In this document: positions 42,963-54,229 of the stretch, piece by piece
How positions within the stretch are numbered: the stretch's first letter is position 1
Layout of the letters: the number at the start of each line of letters is the position of its first letter
Source: Sphaerulina vaccinii
Taxonomy: Eukaryota; Ascomycota; Dothideomycetes; Mycosphaerellales; Mycosphaerellaceae
NCBI GenBank assembly: GCA_022570795.1
Contig: JAKUDP010000007.1
Coordinates: forward strand, 806,001-870,000
Direction of reading: 5' to 3'
DNA length: 64,000 nt
Program-made: the position numbers and the translations under genes
The notes under the pieces: generated by a model
Told to the model about the DNA's origin: nothing
What the model saw: the letters and a program-made list of their open reading frames with translations, nothing else
Database searches by the model: none

Positions 42963-44653
42963 ATGGCTACTGGTCCAAATGCAGGCTCGGATGAGAAGAA
43001 GTCGCACGTTCTCGAAGAACAAAGTACCCAGTATGATCACAGGACTGAACGCGACTCAGAGGTGACCCGCTATCCTTCTGGCTACACGGTTCTAGGACTA
43101 CATCTGCCAGCTTACCGCTCAACTATCGTCCAGTGCTTACTGGTATCACTAGTCCAACTACTGGTCGTTGGCATCTTCAACGTTCTCGCAGCTCTAGGTG
43201 GAGGAGGCCAAGTCAACCCAACAACAAGCAATAATGCCAGTACCATCTTATACTCTTTATTTGCCGCGTTCAGCTTACTCGCCGGCTCTGTAACGAACTA
43301 TCTGGGACCTAAGTGGACTCTAGCGACCGGAGGCGTGGGATACTCCCTTCTCGTGGCATCGTTCTGGTGCTACAATAACACCAAGAACAAAGGCTTCGTA
43401 TACTTCGGTGGCGCAACATGCGGCATTTCAGCTGCCTTCCTGTGGACTGCGGCTGGGTCGCTAATCATGAGTTTACCTGCTGAAGGAGACAAAGGCCGAT
43501 ACATCTCGATCTTCTACGCGTTCCAATTCACGGGCGGCGTGATCGGGGCCATCATTCCCACAGTAGAGAACTGGTCGGTGACAACTACTGGAACGGTGAA
43601 CGATGGGACTTATATCGCGCTCTTTATACTCATGTTCAGCGGAAGCATCGTGGCCTTGTTTGTGGTCAGTCCTCAAACAGTCATTCGAAAGGATGGTTCA
43701 AGAGTCCAAGTAGAACGTGAGACAACGTTCGTTCAAGAGCTGAAGAATGTAAGTGAACCGACACCGGACCTGCGGCTGAGATTCTGATGATCTTGTCTAG
43801 GTCGTAATAGCGGTTCAGAAGGAGCCTCTGATTCTCTTCTTCTTTCCTTTTAGCTTTGCAGGTCTCTGGTAGTAAGTCAGCCATCCTTGGATGTTGACAC
43901 CAAGGCGGATCAGCTGAAGACTTCTAGCATACCATACCAGTCCAACGACTTTAATGGCTACTTCTTCGACCTTCGCACTCGCGGCTTCGCTGGACTTTGG
44001 TACAACTTTGGTCAGCTATGCATGTCGGTAATCATGGGTTATACTCTTGATCTGAAGTGCTTCCGTCGCAGGACTCGGGCTCTGATCAACTGGACATTCC
44101 TCTTCGTATTCCTGAACGCAGTCTTGATCGGAGGCATCTGGCCTGTGCGAGAGTCACATCGTGGAGTGCCTCCGTCAAAGTTGCTCAGTGTGGGACAATC
44201 GAAAGCTAGTGGATACATAACGCTGCTAACGTTCTATGGATGTATCGATGGAGCTTGGCAGACGTTCGCTTGGTGGATCATGGGAGCTTTGTCGAACGAT
44301 CCAGTTGTTCGTAAGTGACTTCTGTTTGCTCATGAGGCGTTGACTATGCTGACCAATTTCAGTATCAATCTACTCATCTTTCTACAAAGTCTTTGGAGCG
44401 ACTGGCTGCGCCATCGTGTTCAGCCTGGACAACAACGGGACATCCTACACTGCGATGTTCGGATCCTATTGGTAAGCGTGTGTTGCAACTTTTGTCGGTC
44501 TTCCACGATCTCATGTGCTCTTATCTTAGGGGCTTGCTTTCTGGCTCGATGCTTCTGGTGCTATACCTGATTCACAAGAGGGTCAAAGATACGAGCGAGG
44601 AGCAGGGTGTGATCATACGAGCTGAGACTGGGTCAATCAAGCCGACACAATGA
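42963..44653 (+). CDS. UNC93-like major facilitator family protein
   Basis: A multi-pass membrane protein of the UNC-93/DUF895 branch of the MFS. Five exons: 42963-43748, 43801-43871, 43928-44310, 44363-44471 and 44530-44653. The introns are 52, 56, 52 and 58 bp, all frame-consistent. The product is 490 residues, normal for the fungal family. After a hydrophilic ~40-residue N-terminus come about 11-12 hydrophobic segments. Family-like sequences include NYLGPKWTLATGGVGYSLLV, FVYFGGATCGISAAFLWTAA and, across the exon 2/3 junction, a Trp-Tyr followed by YQSNDFNGYFFDLRTRGF. The last exon ends in a charged cytoplasmic tail. Fungal members are often called ion-channel regulators or MFS transporters, but the substrate is unknown. 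Confidence 0.88.
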
Positions 44654-44864
44654 TACTGCGGCATTCTCGTTATTGAAGTTGTTGCCAAAGAGCTTGGCAT
44701 GAATACTGGAAAGCTGTTATACTGATACTGATTGTAGATATACTCAGAAAGCTGAATAATGGATTCCTCGCGACAGTGACTCCAGAGAGGGTTGGCTCCG
44801 AGTGCAGCTTTGTAATGACGTTGTAGATCCTGAGCGTTGATTATATGGCGATCAAGCCACTCGG

Positions 44865-45350
44865 TCAAAGAGCAACTGTCATGGTCTTGCCGACTGACAC
44901 CTGGTTTAGCCCACCTTTGATCGCCGGGCCATTCACCTCAACGGTGGCTCTGGCGAGAATGCGCCCATTGTAGTAGACTCGCATCGGCTCAAGCGAGATG
45001 TACGCAGTCTTCGCGTCGAGTGGGTTGGTAAGGACCGCGTTCTTCACCGCAAGACGGTCCGACTCGCACAAACCCTGCATCCAATACTCGAAGGACTCGT
45101 AATTGGGGAATCTCAGGATCTTCACGCGAAGGAACGCCGGCAAATGCAGCGCATGAGAGCCGTGGCTGGTCTGCGCAATGACCTTTGGCATGCCGGACAG
45201 GAGACCGAGCTGAGATGGAGCTCGTCGTGTCGAAACTTGAGAGAGTGTCATGGGCACAGTCTCTCCCATACCAGGCAGTGGAGCTAGCACCAAAAACAGA
45301 CTGGCGAAGAAGGCGCCCGCCAGAGCATCATGAGTGATGGCTCCGCCCAT
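44865..45350 (-). CDS. uncharacterised protein, 161 aa
   Basis: A single frame with an ATG at 45350. The N-terminus has a hydrophobic stretch (ALAGAFFASLFLVLAPLPG), a possible signal or membrane segment. The C-terminal 100 residues look globular (FLRVKILRFPNYESFEYWM, AYISLEPMRVYYNGRILARA). No family is recognised. It lies 87 bp downstream of the stop of the small three-exon gene on the same strand. It could therefore be part of an alternative transcript of that gene, a separate gene, or chance. Confidence 0.4.
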   Translation of the reverse strand: MGGAITHDALAGAFFASLFLVLAPLPGMGETVPMTLSQVSTRRAPSQLGLLSGMPKVIAQTSHGSHALHLPAFLRVKILRFPNYESFEYWMQGLCESDRLAVKNAVLTNPLDAKTAYISLEPMRVYYNGRILARATVEVNGPAIKGGLNQVSVGKTMTVAL

Positions 45351-45437
45351 TGTCGTAACACCTTCTCCTGCCGAGGTCCGATCTCCAGAAAAGGTCGTTG
45401 TATGATTCGCAAGTGCAGCTCCTTGTTTTCTGTTGTG

Positions 45438-46003
45438 TCAGAAGTATCTCCCCAGGAGCCGACGCATGACATCAATGCTTGACCTCCACTGTTGACGTGT
45501 GAAACGAGCTTCTTGGAAGATGTGCTCGGAGCCGGCGCGCATCCGTGGTTGGATTGGTGTCCTGATGAAGTCAGCAGAGTCATCAAGGAGGTACAATCAT
45601 AGAAGAGAGCTTACCATGCCTCGGCCAAGACCACCTTGCATGCTGTGATTGCTTGACGACAGCGGAAGATGATGAGCTGCCATGGCAGGTCGAGCAGTCT
45701 CAGCTTGTTTTCGTGTTCCACCACGCCGGTGACTGAGGTCGCTGAGCTGAATGTACAGCGTATAGTTCGTTGGAGTATTGAGTATACTGAAGAAACGAGA
45801 AGAGAAGCACAGAGATGAAGTGAAGACTGCGGCAGAACACAGAGCAATGAGTATATACGATGTGACAGAGTGTTGAGTATGAAAAGGAAAGGGAAGTAGA
45901 AGAGACGACTTGGGGTGAAGAAGAACTTACGACGGGGAGCAGTGGGTATTAGTACCTCCTTCAGAAGCATGTCTCGCTGTACTGCCTGCTTAGCGTAGAG
46001 CAT
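45438..46003 (-). CDS. small three-exon protein, 104 aa
   Basis: Three exons: 46003-45931, an intron of 198 bp (donor GTAAGT, acceptor CTCAG), 45732-45615, an intron of 53 bp (donor GTAAGC, branch GCTGAC, acceptor ATCAG), then 45561-45438. Both junctions keep the frame. The protein is basic and helical: MLYAKQAVQRDMLLKEVL, PWQLIIFRCRQAITACKVVL, and a C-terminal exon with ARFTRQQWRSSIDVMRRLLG. No family is recognised. In-frame ATGs at 46051 and 46159 could extend the N-terminus, so the start is uncertain. The long first intron is C/T-rich with TATATAC and CTCAACACTC stretches and could hold an internal promoter. Confidence 0.55.
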
Positions 46004-46241
46004 TCTGAGACAGTTGGAAAGTTGACTAGGAATGGCTGCATCTTTCCGCATATAGGTAAGACATGCAAACAAGACTTTCATGCTCGTGGATGGTCTGGAG
46101 CATACTATTCTGTATGGGTTGTGAGCATACGGGTCCAGACAACCAACGCGACTTGTCATTTAAGGGTGGCCGTAAGTGAGGGTCGTTGTGTTGTTCACAA
46201 TGTATCAAAGTGCCATCGTGGCGTGCGTTGGTTGTCTCCTT

Positions 46242-47844
46242 CTAGTAAAACCACCTAAAATCCTCACAAGCCGGCCCATCCTTCAACTTCTCCGTAGGCA
46301 CATCCCTAGCCCTCAATCTAACCCCCTGCCTCCTATCCCTCCTCTTATTATCCACAATCATCCACGCCCCCAACAACAACGTCAGCACAATCCCCATCCC
46401 CCCAAACGCCGCAGTAGTAGCCAAAGCAGGAATATAATTCGGAGCATCCTGCGTTCGAAAAATATTACTACTCACCACACCCATCAAGTTCGCCACAGGA
46501 ACTCCAATAGCAGTCAATAACATTCTCCGATTCTCGTCTGCGATGTTATTGTTATACCAGACGTCTAAGATGACTGAGGGGGCGGAGGTGCCCCATGTCA
46601 TCATGAAACAGGCGTAATAGGCTACTGTTTTGTGGTGCAAGACGTCGATAGAGCCGTAAATTACGAAGCCACAGAATGTGAAGAAGAAACCTAGAGCGAT
46701 GAAGGGGAACCTCCAACGTGTGTAGTCGGATGAGTAAGCTAGTATGAGTAGCATGACGGCTCCTGTGCAGTTGGGTGCTACAGTGTAGAGGTTCGTTTTG
46801 ATCGTGCTGTAGCCTAATCTTCCAACAATTTGCGGGAGAAACAAGCTGACTGACTGAAGAGGGATTCCGAGACAGATCTCGATGGCCAGGATCATCCAGC
46901 TCGTTGGGTGTCTTAGGATCTTCAGAGCTTCGCGGAGATTGAATTTGCTGTCGACTTCGGAGGAAGAATCGATTTGGATCCTGTAGAATGCCAGTTTCTT
47001 CTCTTCGGCGTTGAGGAAGTTTGCGCGTGCTGCGCTGTAAGGTAGGAAGAGGAACGCTATGATGCTTCCGAGGATAGTGAGAGAGCCCTCGATCGCAAAG
47101 AGATATTTCCATGCTGGTAGAGCTCCGCCTTTGATTTGGAATACTCCATAAGCGAGTAGACCGCCGAAGGCATAGGCGATGTTGGAGGCTGCGTAGAAGA
47201 TCGCAAGACGTCGGGCGAGTTCTCCTCGGCGGTAGAATTGGGTTTGGTAGTAGATCACGAGTGGGCTAGAAGCCATGTCAGTTTCTCCAATCTGACGCAG
47301 GTAGGATCGAGAAAATAACTCACAAGAACGCACTCTCTGCCATTCCCAAGAACCATCTCAACGCCACCAGTCCACTCCAGTTGGTCACGGAAGTGACAAG
47401 TAAAGTCATACTCCCGAATGTGAACATCATGCAAGGCAGCACCCTACTCGGCCCATAGATCTTTCCAAGAATACCAAGAAATGGCGCCGTGAGGACATAC
47501 GGCACGAAGAATATGCTGAGCAGGATGTTATACTTGTTTGTGCCTGCAAAGCCCAAGTCTTTCTCAAGTCCAGCAGTCTTTGCATTTCCCAAATTGGCTT
47601 TATCCAGTGCGTTGAAGAGGTACATCAAAGTGAGAAGAGGCAGGATTCGGAGGTCGAATTTCCATAGTAAAGCTCTTTCGGCTGATGCGGATATCGTGAA
47701 GTGTTCGCCATCTTCTTTGACGATGATCGTGTCGCCATTGGTGTCTTTCGTGATGGAAGTTGTTTGGTGGAGATCTTCTGATGAGACGCGCTTTTGAGCT
47801 TCGATTGAGTGCAGCTTGCTGTCGGTCTCTGCTGGTGTGGTCAT
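46242..47844 (-). CDS. MFS anion:cation symporter-type permease
   Basis: A 12-segment MFS carrier of the anion:cation symporter group, which in fungi includes nicotinate, pantothenate and allantoate permeases (Tna1/Fen2/Dal5-like). Exon 1 is 47844-47324, the intron 47323-47266 (58 bp), exon 2 47265-46242; 514 residues. The family sequences WKFDLRILPLLTLMYLFNALD-like at the start and LRWFLGMAESAFF|PLVIYYQTQFYRRGELARRL across the splice site are clear. There is a central cytoplasmic loop (LNAEEKKLAFYRIQ) and a basic C-tail. The chosen start is the ATG at 47844, but the frame stays open for 109 more codons up to an ATG at 48171. The substrate is not determinable by eye. Confidence 0.9.
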
Positions 47845-48454
47845 ATCTATGATGCGCAAGAGTCGCAGCGACTCTCGACTTCGAAGAAGAAAAGGTAGAG
47901 ACGAGAAGACGTGAAGAAACGAGCGAGATGATTTTGTTTTACATGCCTTGCCTATCGCGGCGGAGCCCCATCCAGGATTCTTAGGGTCAGGACAACCCGC
48001 CAGATCGGCAGCGTTGCAACCGCAGAAGTGCGAGGTGTTGTTGCAGGTACTTGATACACCTGAGAGCATCATGTAACGTTGGAAGAAAGCATTTGGCGCG
48101 AGCTTATCTTTACATCCTGGGCCGCGCCCGCACCTCGATAGCGTGGAGGCATGGGTATGCCGACGGGGCATTATTTAGCCGCCACTCGCCGAAGAAGTCT
48201 TGGCTGCTTGAAAAGCTGCGAATTGTTCCGACTTGCATCGTGCTGACAGTGATGAACAATATTGTGGTAGGCATGCGCGCTATGCTTGCTGTCGGCGGTT
48301 CTTGCGGCGTGATGGAGTTGAGCACAAGACGTTCCTCGAGATCGGAGAAGAAGCAATTTTACTTCGTAGTAGAAAGCTATCTGTACAATGGTCGTGCTAA
48401 AAGTGGTATCATATCTCGTTGAAGCAAAGGGTAAAAGCCTTCGTGGGCTAACAC
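47845..48454. other. MFS upstream region with open in-frame extension
   Basis: This holds the promoter and leader of the carrier gene (minus strand). A frame continuous with the carrier runs to an ATG at 48171 and includes a cysteine-rich stretch around 47950-48070. I treat it as untranslated leader. No other gene is seen before the SMC6 stop. Confidence 0.4.
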
Positions 48455-51400
48455 TCAAGCAGCAGTGCCGAAGTCAAGACGACGCTGACCAGCTTCACGT
48501 CGCTCTGGATCAGCCATTCTGAGAGAAAGTTAGTAAGATGTCAGGAATGGCATGGTCACGGGCAGACTTACTTGTGAACGTGCACATCATCGCCCAAATC
48601 CACGTTGTTCATGCTCTGCGGCGTGATGAGAATGAACTGTCGTCCTACTGAACGTCGTGCAGTCTGGATCATGAGACCCATACTCTGGGCACGATTTACG
48701 CTGTCCATGTAGACGTCAAACTCATCCAGGCATCGTATTGGCGAGCCCATGGCCTCCCAGATACTGAGCAAAAGACAGATCGTCGAGAATGATTTCTCAC
48801 CACCACTGAGTGTCTTGGCTTGGCGACCGGAGTCCGATGCTTTTGTCATGTCAGGCTCGACGTGGATGTCCAGCTTCCTATCGGAGTGGTCGAGCAGGAC
48901 ACGGCCACGGAAGTTGCGCTCACTGAGCAGGTAGTTGAACTGAATCCTCGTTCGCATCGAGATGTACTTGCGGAAGAGGCCCCAGCGTCGACGACGCTCC
49001 GTGAGGGTGGATTTGAGTGTCTGTGGACATGTTAGCGATCATTCTTACTGCGTGAGAGTGCTGTACCATACCACAACAGTTGCCTTCATCCCCTTCGTCT
49101 CGTTGTTGGCATCTTCGAGAGCGAGCTGGGCTCTTGTGTGAGCAGCAACAAGTTCTTCTTGTGTGCCGCCTTGACTTTGTTGAGCCTTCTTGAGGTCCTT
49201 GTTGAGCCTGTCGAGTAGGTCGTCGAGCGTATCGACAGTCTGGCCCTCTTCCACACGGACACGCTCGCATACCTGGAGTGCGTTGACAATGTATTCTTCT
49301 TGAAGCTCGGTTTCTTGCTTCGTAACTTTCTCTTGGAGGCGTTCTTGGTGGTCTTTGTACCTCTTGACGTCGTCGAAGGCAGCATTCTTCGCGAAAAGAG
49401 CTTCTCTTCGATCCTCGTCACGTTGCCGCACTACCGCTTCGGCCTCATCGAGAAGTCTCTGCTCTCGATCGACTTCGTTCTGGGAATCATCCATCGTCTT
49501 CTTAAGCACCTTCGCCTTTTCATCCAAAGATATCTTGACATCCATCGCATCTTGCAGAGAAGCCTTCGCAGCTTCGTACTCGGCTGTAGCATCCTTGAGC
49601 TCATTCTCAAGTGCTTGCAATTTGCCATCCTGCGGACGATTCGCATCAATGTCGTTCTGCACTTCCAGCACTGCATCCTCCGCCTTCTGTTGAAGCAGAT
49701 TCAGACGATTGCCCTCGCGCTTGTGGGCTACTATGGCCTGCTCGGCCTGTTTGGCAGCATTTCGAGCAGCCAAGTGAATTTGTTCGACCTCTCCAAGGGC
49801 ACGTTGAGCATCCTGAAGCTCGGCCCGACGTGCTTGAATGTCTTGTTCCCGGTCAGCTTTCATTCTAGCTTGACGCCGGAAAGCCTGCATTCCACTCGAC
49901 TTCTGATCGTTGTTGCGAGTCCATTCCCAACGTTGCCCTTCGCCGTGCTTCTTCGCCATAGTGATGACAGCTCTGACATTTCTGCGCCGGCCACTGCCGA
50001 ACATATATTCCCGACCTTGAGCGATATCTTTGATCAGGATAGTCTGCTCAGCGGCATTGTTGACCACGAGTGACTGTCTTACGAGTGGATTGTCGATGCG
50101 TAGCACACGAAGGATCGTGTCGACATCCTCATCGTCAGGCTCGTGACCTGCAGTGCTGAAACCATTCGGATCGATGATAATCACGTTTGCCGGGCAGTTT
50201 GTCCTGCTGGAGCATGACTGCAAAAGCTCCTGATCGTACTTGCTGGTGACCACGAACGATTCAAGGCTGTTACCAAAGGTTGATTCTATAAGCGAACTCC
50301 ATTCTGGTTTCAACAACTGCACATGCAAGCCCATGGGACCGACGGGCTTTGTTCGAAATCGTGATTCCTTGTCAATTGCAGCGCAGAGATTTGCCATTCT
50401 GGGGTGGTAGGGTGCCCACTTCTGTCCTTGCTCTCGAGAGACGTTATTAAGCGCGGTACGAGCAAGATCTGCGTCGCGTTTTGCAGCTTCGACCGGTGGT
50501 ACAGCGTCCTGAAGCCGCTTCTTCGCATCTCTGAGATTCTTCTCATGATCTGGGTACTCCTCGCGATGTTTGTTGTATGCCTCCTTTGCTTCTTCTGCCT
50601 TGGACTTCAGCTCAGCTAGTCTCCGCTCACGCTCGACGTGAGCATCGCCGTGCTCATTAGCAAGCCTCGCATTCTCTTCATCGTACTCGGTCTGTAGGCG
50701 TGTCATATTCTTCTTGTGCGATTTCATGCTTTCCTTGATCGTGCGCTCCTGCGCAACGTGGTTGACCAGCGATGTCTTGTTCTCCTGGAACTTCTCGCTT
50801 GCTGCTTCACGCGCTTCGAGAAGAGGCGCAAGGTTCTCCCGGTGTCCCTCGACACCACGTTTTGCTGCCTCTACCGCTATATCTTCTGCTTCAAAGCGAG
50901 CGCTGAAGTCTTCGGCAACTCGCTCTTTTTCTTCTACATGCTCTGCCGCCACCACGACATCCCTCTGATAAGCCGCAAGGATTTCTTCTTGCGCCTCAAC
51001 TTGGGCCCAGGCATGCTGACGAGCGATAGCGTGAAAGCGATCCTCCAGACCTCGAGTTCTCTCGGCACGTTTGACCCGCCCTCGTGCTTCGTTCTCCATC
51101 CGGCGTAGCTCCGTAATCATTTCTTCGCGCGTCTGAAGCTGAACCATTGTACCATCAAGGTGCTCTTCGAGTATGTTGTAGTCGCCATCGAGTGTCTCCA
51201 GCTGTGTACCTCTGATGAAGAACTTGTACTTCTCGGTCGGAGTGCTATTGGCCAGGAAAGCACGCGACAGATCCTGGGTCAAGACGTTGATTGGATTGTC
51301 CATTTGCAGCGCGAAGTGGTCAAGGACATCATCCAGATCTCCCTTTTTGGTTGTCACAATCCTGCCATCCGTGCTCTTGAGCTTGAAGGAAGATGAGCCA

Positions 51401-52065
51401 CTCTTCGTGAAATGGCGTTCTACGGTAAGTGTGTCGCCGTACAGCTCATGCTTGTAGGCATTCTCGCCCATGTTCTTGATCTTCACACCAACCATTCCAC
51501 TGTCGCAGCCTGTCCTGATCATGTCCTTGAGCGTCTTCGCACGGTTGGTTCCAGAAGCCCTGTTTCCGAGACTGATTTGCAGCGCAGTCAACACAGCACT
51601 CTTGCCACTTCCATTGTGGCCAATGATGAAGTTGATCAGAGGTCCCAGCTTGATTGTCAAATTGGGATGACACATGAAGTTGCGCATGTACACGCATTCA
51701 ATGACACCAGAGTCCGCAGCAACGTTGTCTCTATGCTCCCTAAGCCTTCTTTCAACAAATTGCGTTGCCTTGATTTCATCAACCGCGTCGTCCTCCATCT
51801 CATTATCGCTCGAGTCCTGGCGCACTGTATAGTCGAGCTCGGAGTTGTCTTCTGGGGCTGGATCGACATCTTCCATCAGCAGCTCATCTACGTAGTCAGG
51901 CTCCTCGTCTGACACGACCGATCCGCCCATTGCCTGTGCCATCGCGACCTTTGTACGCTTTTGGTTCGCGTTGTTTTGGCGGAACGATGAGCTGGCGCTC
52001 TCCACCTCGATCTCGCCCTCGCCACCGCCATCGTCGTGGTCTCGTGACCGCTTCCGCCCAGGCAT
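48455..52065 (-). CDS. SMC6: SMC6, subunit of the SMC5/6 complex
   Basis: The SMC6 ATPase of the SMC5/6 complex, which acts in recombination repair and chromosome segregation in the nucleus. Three exons: 52065-49072, 49020-48572 and 48518-48455. The introns are 51 and 53 bp, and the last exon has only 21 codons. The product is 1168 residues. After an acidic, disordered ~115-residue N-terminus come MRNFMCHPNLTIKLGP and Walker A GHNGSGKS at 149-156. Two long coiled coils flank a hinge (KPVGMGLHVQLLKPEWSSL-like). The signature LSGGEKS is at 1069-1075 and Walker B CLDEFD at 1095-1100. The final KMADPERRE is the usual SMC6 end. The ATG at 52065 is the first in frame. Confidence 0.96.
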
Positions 52066-52963
52066 GGTGGCGGTGGTTGTTTTTGTGTATGGTGGTGGTG
52101 TGAAGAGGTTGCCAGGTGTGGAAGTGGAGAAACAATCTGAGGCAGCTACGACGCGCCCCAAAGTACCACCGCGTACCCCTGCAAACGCCAGGGCCACTAG
52201 CGGAAGCACTTCACGCTTTCGTGCCTCTTCCTATCAAGACAACATATTCATCATCTCGCAGAGGCATGCATCTACACAAGGCACGGGGAGCGCTCTTCAC
52301 GATCAGGTAACAACTACGGCCACGACGCGACATGTCTGACACAGCATGACATTTCTGAGACAGAGATCCATGATTCGCCCGGGCACCCATATAAGTCTGC
52401 TCAACTCTACAGTTCTGCCAACATTCTTCAAGGCTCTCCTTTCCTCGAATCTGTTTACCACTCACTATACAATTTCAATACGACTATACGCTTACCTGCG
52501 ACAATATACACCATATACACCATTCACAATCTAAAGGCTCTTTGTCCTGGCATGAACAAAGGTACACAATGTCTTTGTCTCGACCCATTGCTGGACGACA
52601 CGCACTGAAGAGCCTCACTGGCTACAAAGACAGTCGCTCGACTCAGCCGACGCCTGACTCGTATCGCTATATGCATATATAACCAACATGACCTGCTTCT
52701 ATTCGATTGACGACATTCACCAGCTCGACACGGTAGCATTCTTGTTCAACACATTGGATCTCAGCTCGACACGATGGACTTCACGCTCGACACATCCACT
52801 CTCACGCTCGACACTATGGACTGCATACTTATAGATTGCAGCCCTCTTCTCTCAACCTTCAACCTCCAATTGCATACACACATCAAGGTCAAGATCTTCT
52901 ACGCACAAATAGAACATCCAGACTACACAAGTATACAGAACTCAAGCGTAGTCTATCACCGCA
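52066..52963. other. divergent region with upstream ORF and short repeats
   Basis: Shared upstream region of SMC6 (minus) and the cysteine-rich gene (plus). A TATGCATATATAACC element at 52670-52684 could be the TATA box of the plus-strand gene. Four GCTCGACAC-containing units lie at about 52722, 52763, 52784 and 52805. An ATG at 52774 opens a 78-codon frame that ends at 53010, overlapping the main start at 52964. Confidence 0.5.
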
Positions 52964-53950
52964 ATGTCTGCTTTGATCAATATCAAGGTTATCGCCGAGG
53001 ACTCGAGTGAGTTCCTAGTCGTTGCAGACAACCCGGCTGGTGAGCAGACGTCTACATGGATGGCTAAGCTCGCTGTACCGGGCTCGCTCGCCGCGCAATG
53101 GCTCAGCCATCGAGTTGAGATGGAGCAGCTCGTCGAGGTCTACAAGCAGGATCCGAACATCGCTGATGCGTTCGGCATTGTATTCGTGACTGTCTACTAC
53201 CAGCCTGATCTCATGTACGCGATTGTCGCAGAGCCCGCGAGCATCACAATATGGCACACGCTCACGAGCAAGCATCCAGGATGCAACATCATACGCGTGC
53301 CCATCGCCATCGACGAAGTCTCTCGTCAAGACTACCTTGACATCAAGGAATTGAGGGACGTCGCACATCAGGCAACCTCTCCGATCTCAGATTGTGGTCA
53401 CTTCGAGAAAGCAGTTTCAGTCTTCGGCGGCTTGCCTTCACCGGGTCTCAGCGAAGGCTTCCGTGATACTGACATGCAAGACGCTGGAGCAGATTCTCTT
53501 CAGACTCAGAATACTGCCCATGTCTGCCAAGACTTGCCATGCATACACAACGACCGAGCTAGCGTTGTCTTCAAGTGCGAAACACCAGAGCATGGAGAAG
53601 AGCAGTTCTACAGTTGTACTCTTTGCTCTGAGAACGCAGTGCTTGGTCTCACTCCAAAGCAGCAGGACGCACACGACTTCGGTGCTGTCTTTCCTCTGTG
53701 CAAAGCATGTGGTCTCAAGAACGTGAAAGATGACATCTCGCAGAGTATCTGCTCGTGTTTGACACCAGAGACCAAGTGCAGCTCCTGCATTCGGACCACA
53801 CTCAATGGCCTAGTCGATTCCAAGAAGCGCGCAAGCTTGCGAACATTCCATTCCAAGCGTTGCTTCGACTGCCGGGCTCTTCTAGACGGCAGTGAGACGA
53901 TTGGACGGTGCGCGTATTGCCTTGGTCTCGAGATCGATGAGCCAAAGTAG
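52964..53950 (+). CDS. cysteine-rich protein, paralogue of the gene at 39097
   Basis: A single frame of 328 residues from an ATG (AATGTC context). It has the same layout as the gene at 39097. The N-terminal domain has EFLVVADNPAGEQTSTWMAK and LAAQWLSHRVEME, then IVFVTVYYQPDLMYAIV. A variable linker follows, and then a cysteine-rich C-terminal half: VCQDLPC, KCETPEH, SCTLC, LCKAC, CSC, KCSSC, CFDC and CAYC. The shared part runs F-x-C, H, S-C-x2-C, then P-[IL]-C-x2-C, C-x-C, C-x2-C and C-x2-C in both. This strongly suggests zinc binding. No enzyme motif is visible. An overlapping upstream ORF may reduce translation. Confidence 0.75.
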   Translation: MSALINIKVIAEDSSEFLVVADNPAGEQTSTWMAKLAVPGSLAAQWLSHRVEMEQLVEVYKQDPNIADAFGIVFVTVYYQPDLMYAIVAEPASITIWHTLTSKHPGCNIIRVPIAIDEVSRQDYLDIKELRDVAHQATSPISDCGHFEKAVSVFGGLPSPGLSEGFRDTDMQDAGADSLQTQNTAHVCQDLPCIHNDRASVVFKCETPEHGEEQFYSCTLCSENAVLGLTPKQQDAHDFGAVFPLCKACGLKNVKDDISQSICSCLTPETKCSSCIRTTLNGLVDSKKRASLRTFHSKRCFDCRALLDGSETIGRCAYCLGLEIDEPK

Positions 53951-54229
53951 AGCAGGCGGAGATATTGTGGCGATTACTGAAGTTCAAGGGAAAGTGGGCT
54001 GGGACTAGTCTGCATACGCTGGTGCAATGCCGTCGGCTGGTCGGCTAATGGATTATGCCAAATCAGTAAGGAGTTGAGAGAAGGACTTCTCGGGTTGTCC
54101 CAATTATGTATAATCAAATGACAACGCTCTAACCCAATCACTTCAATCTCGTTTCTATAACTCATAAGACTCACTGATGTTAGCTAGTTGAAACGAAACA
54201 CCTCTGTAGGTCATGACGTACCTGTATCT

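Noticed and set aside
49300..50073. A 257-codon plus-strand frame rich in Leu, Phe and Ile
   Set aside because: It is antisense to the SMC6 coiled coil. Glu/Lys/Gln codons read backwards give Leu/Phe/Ser, which explains the hydrophobic look.
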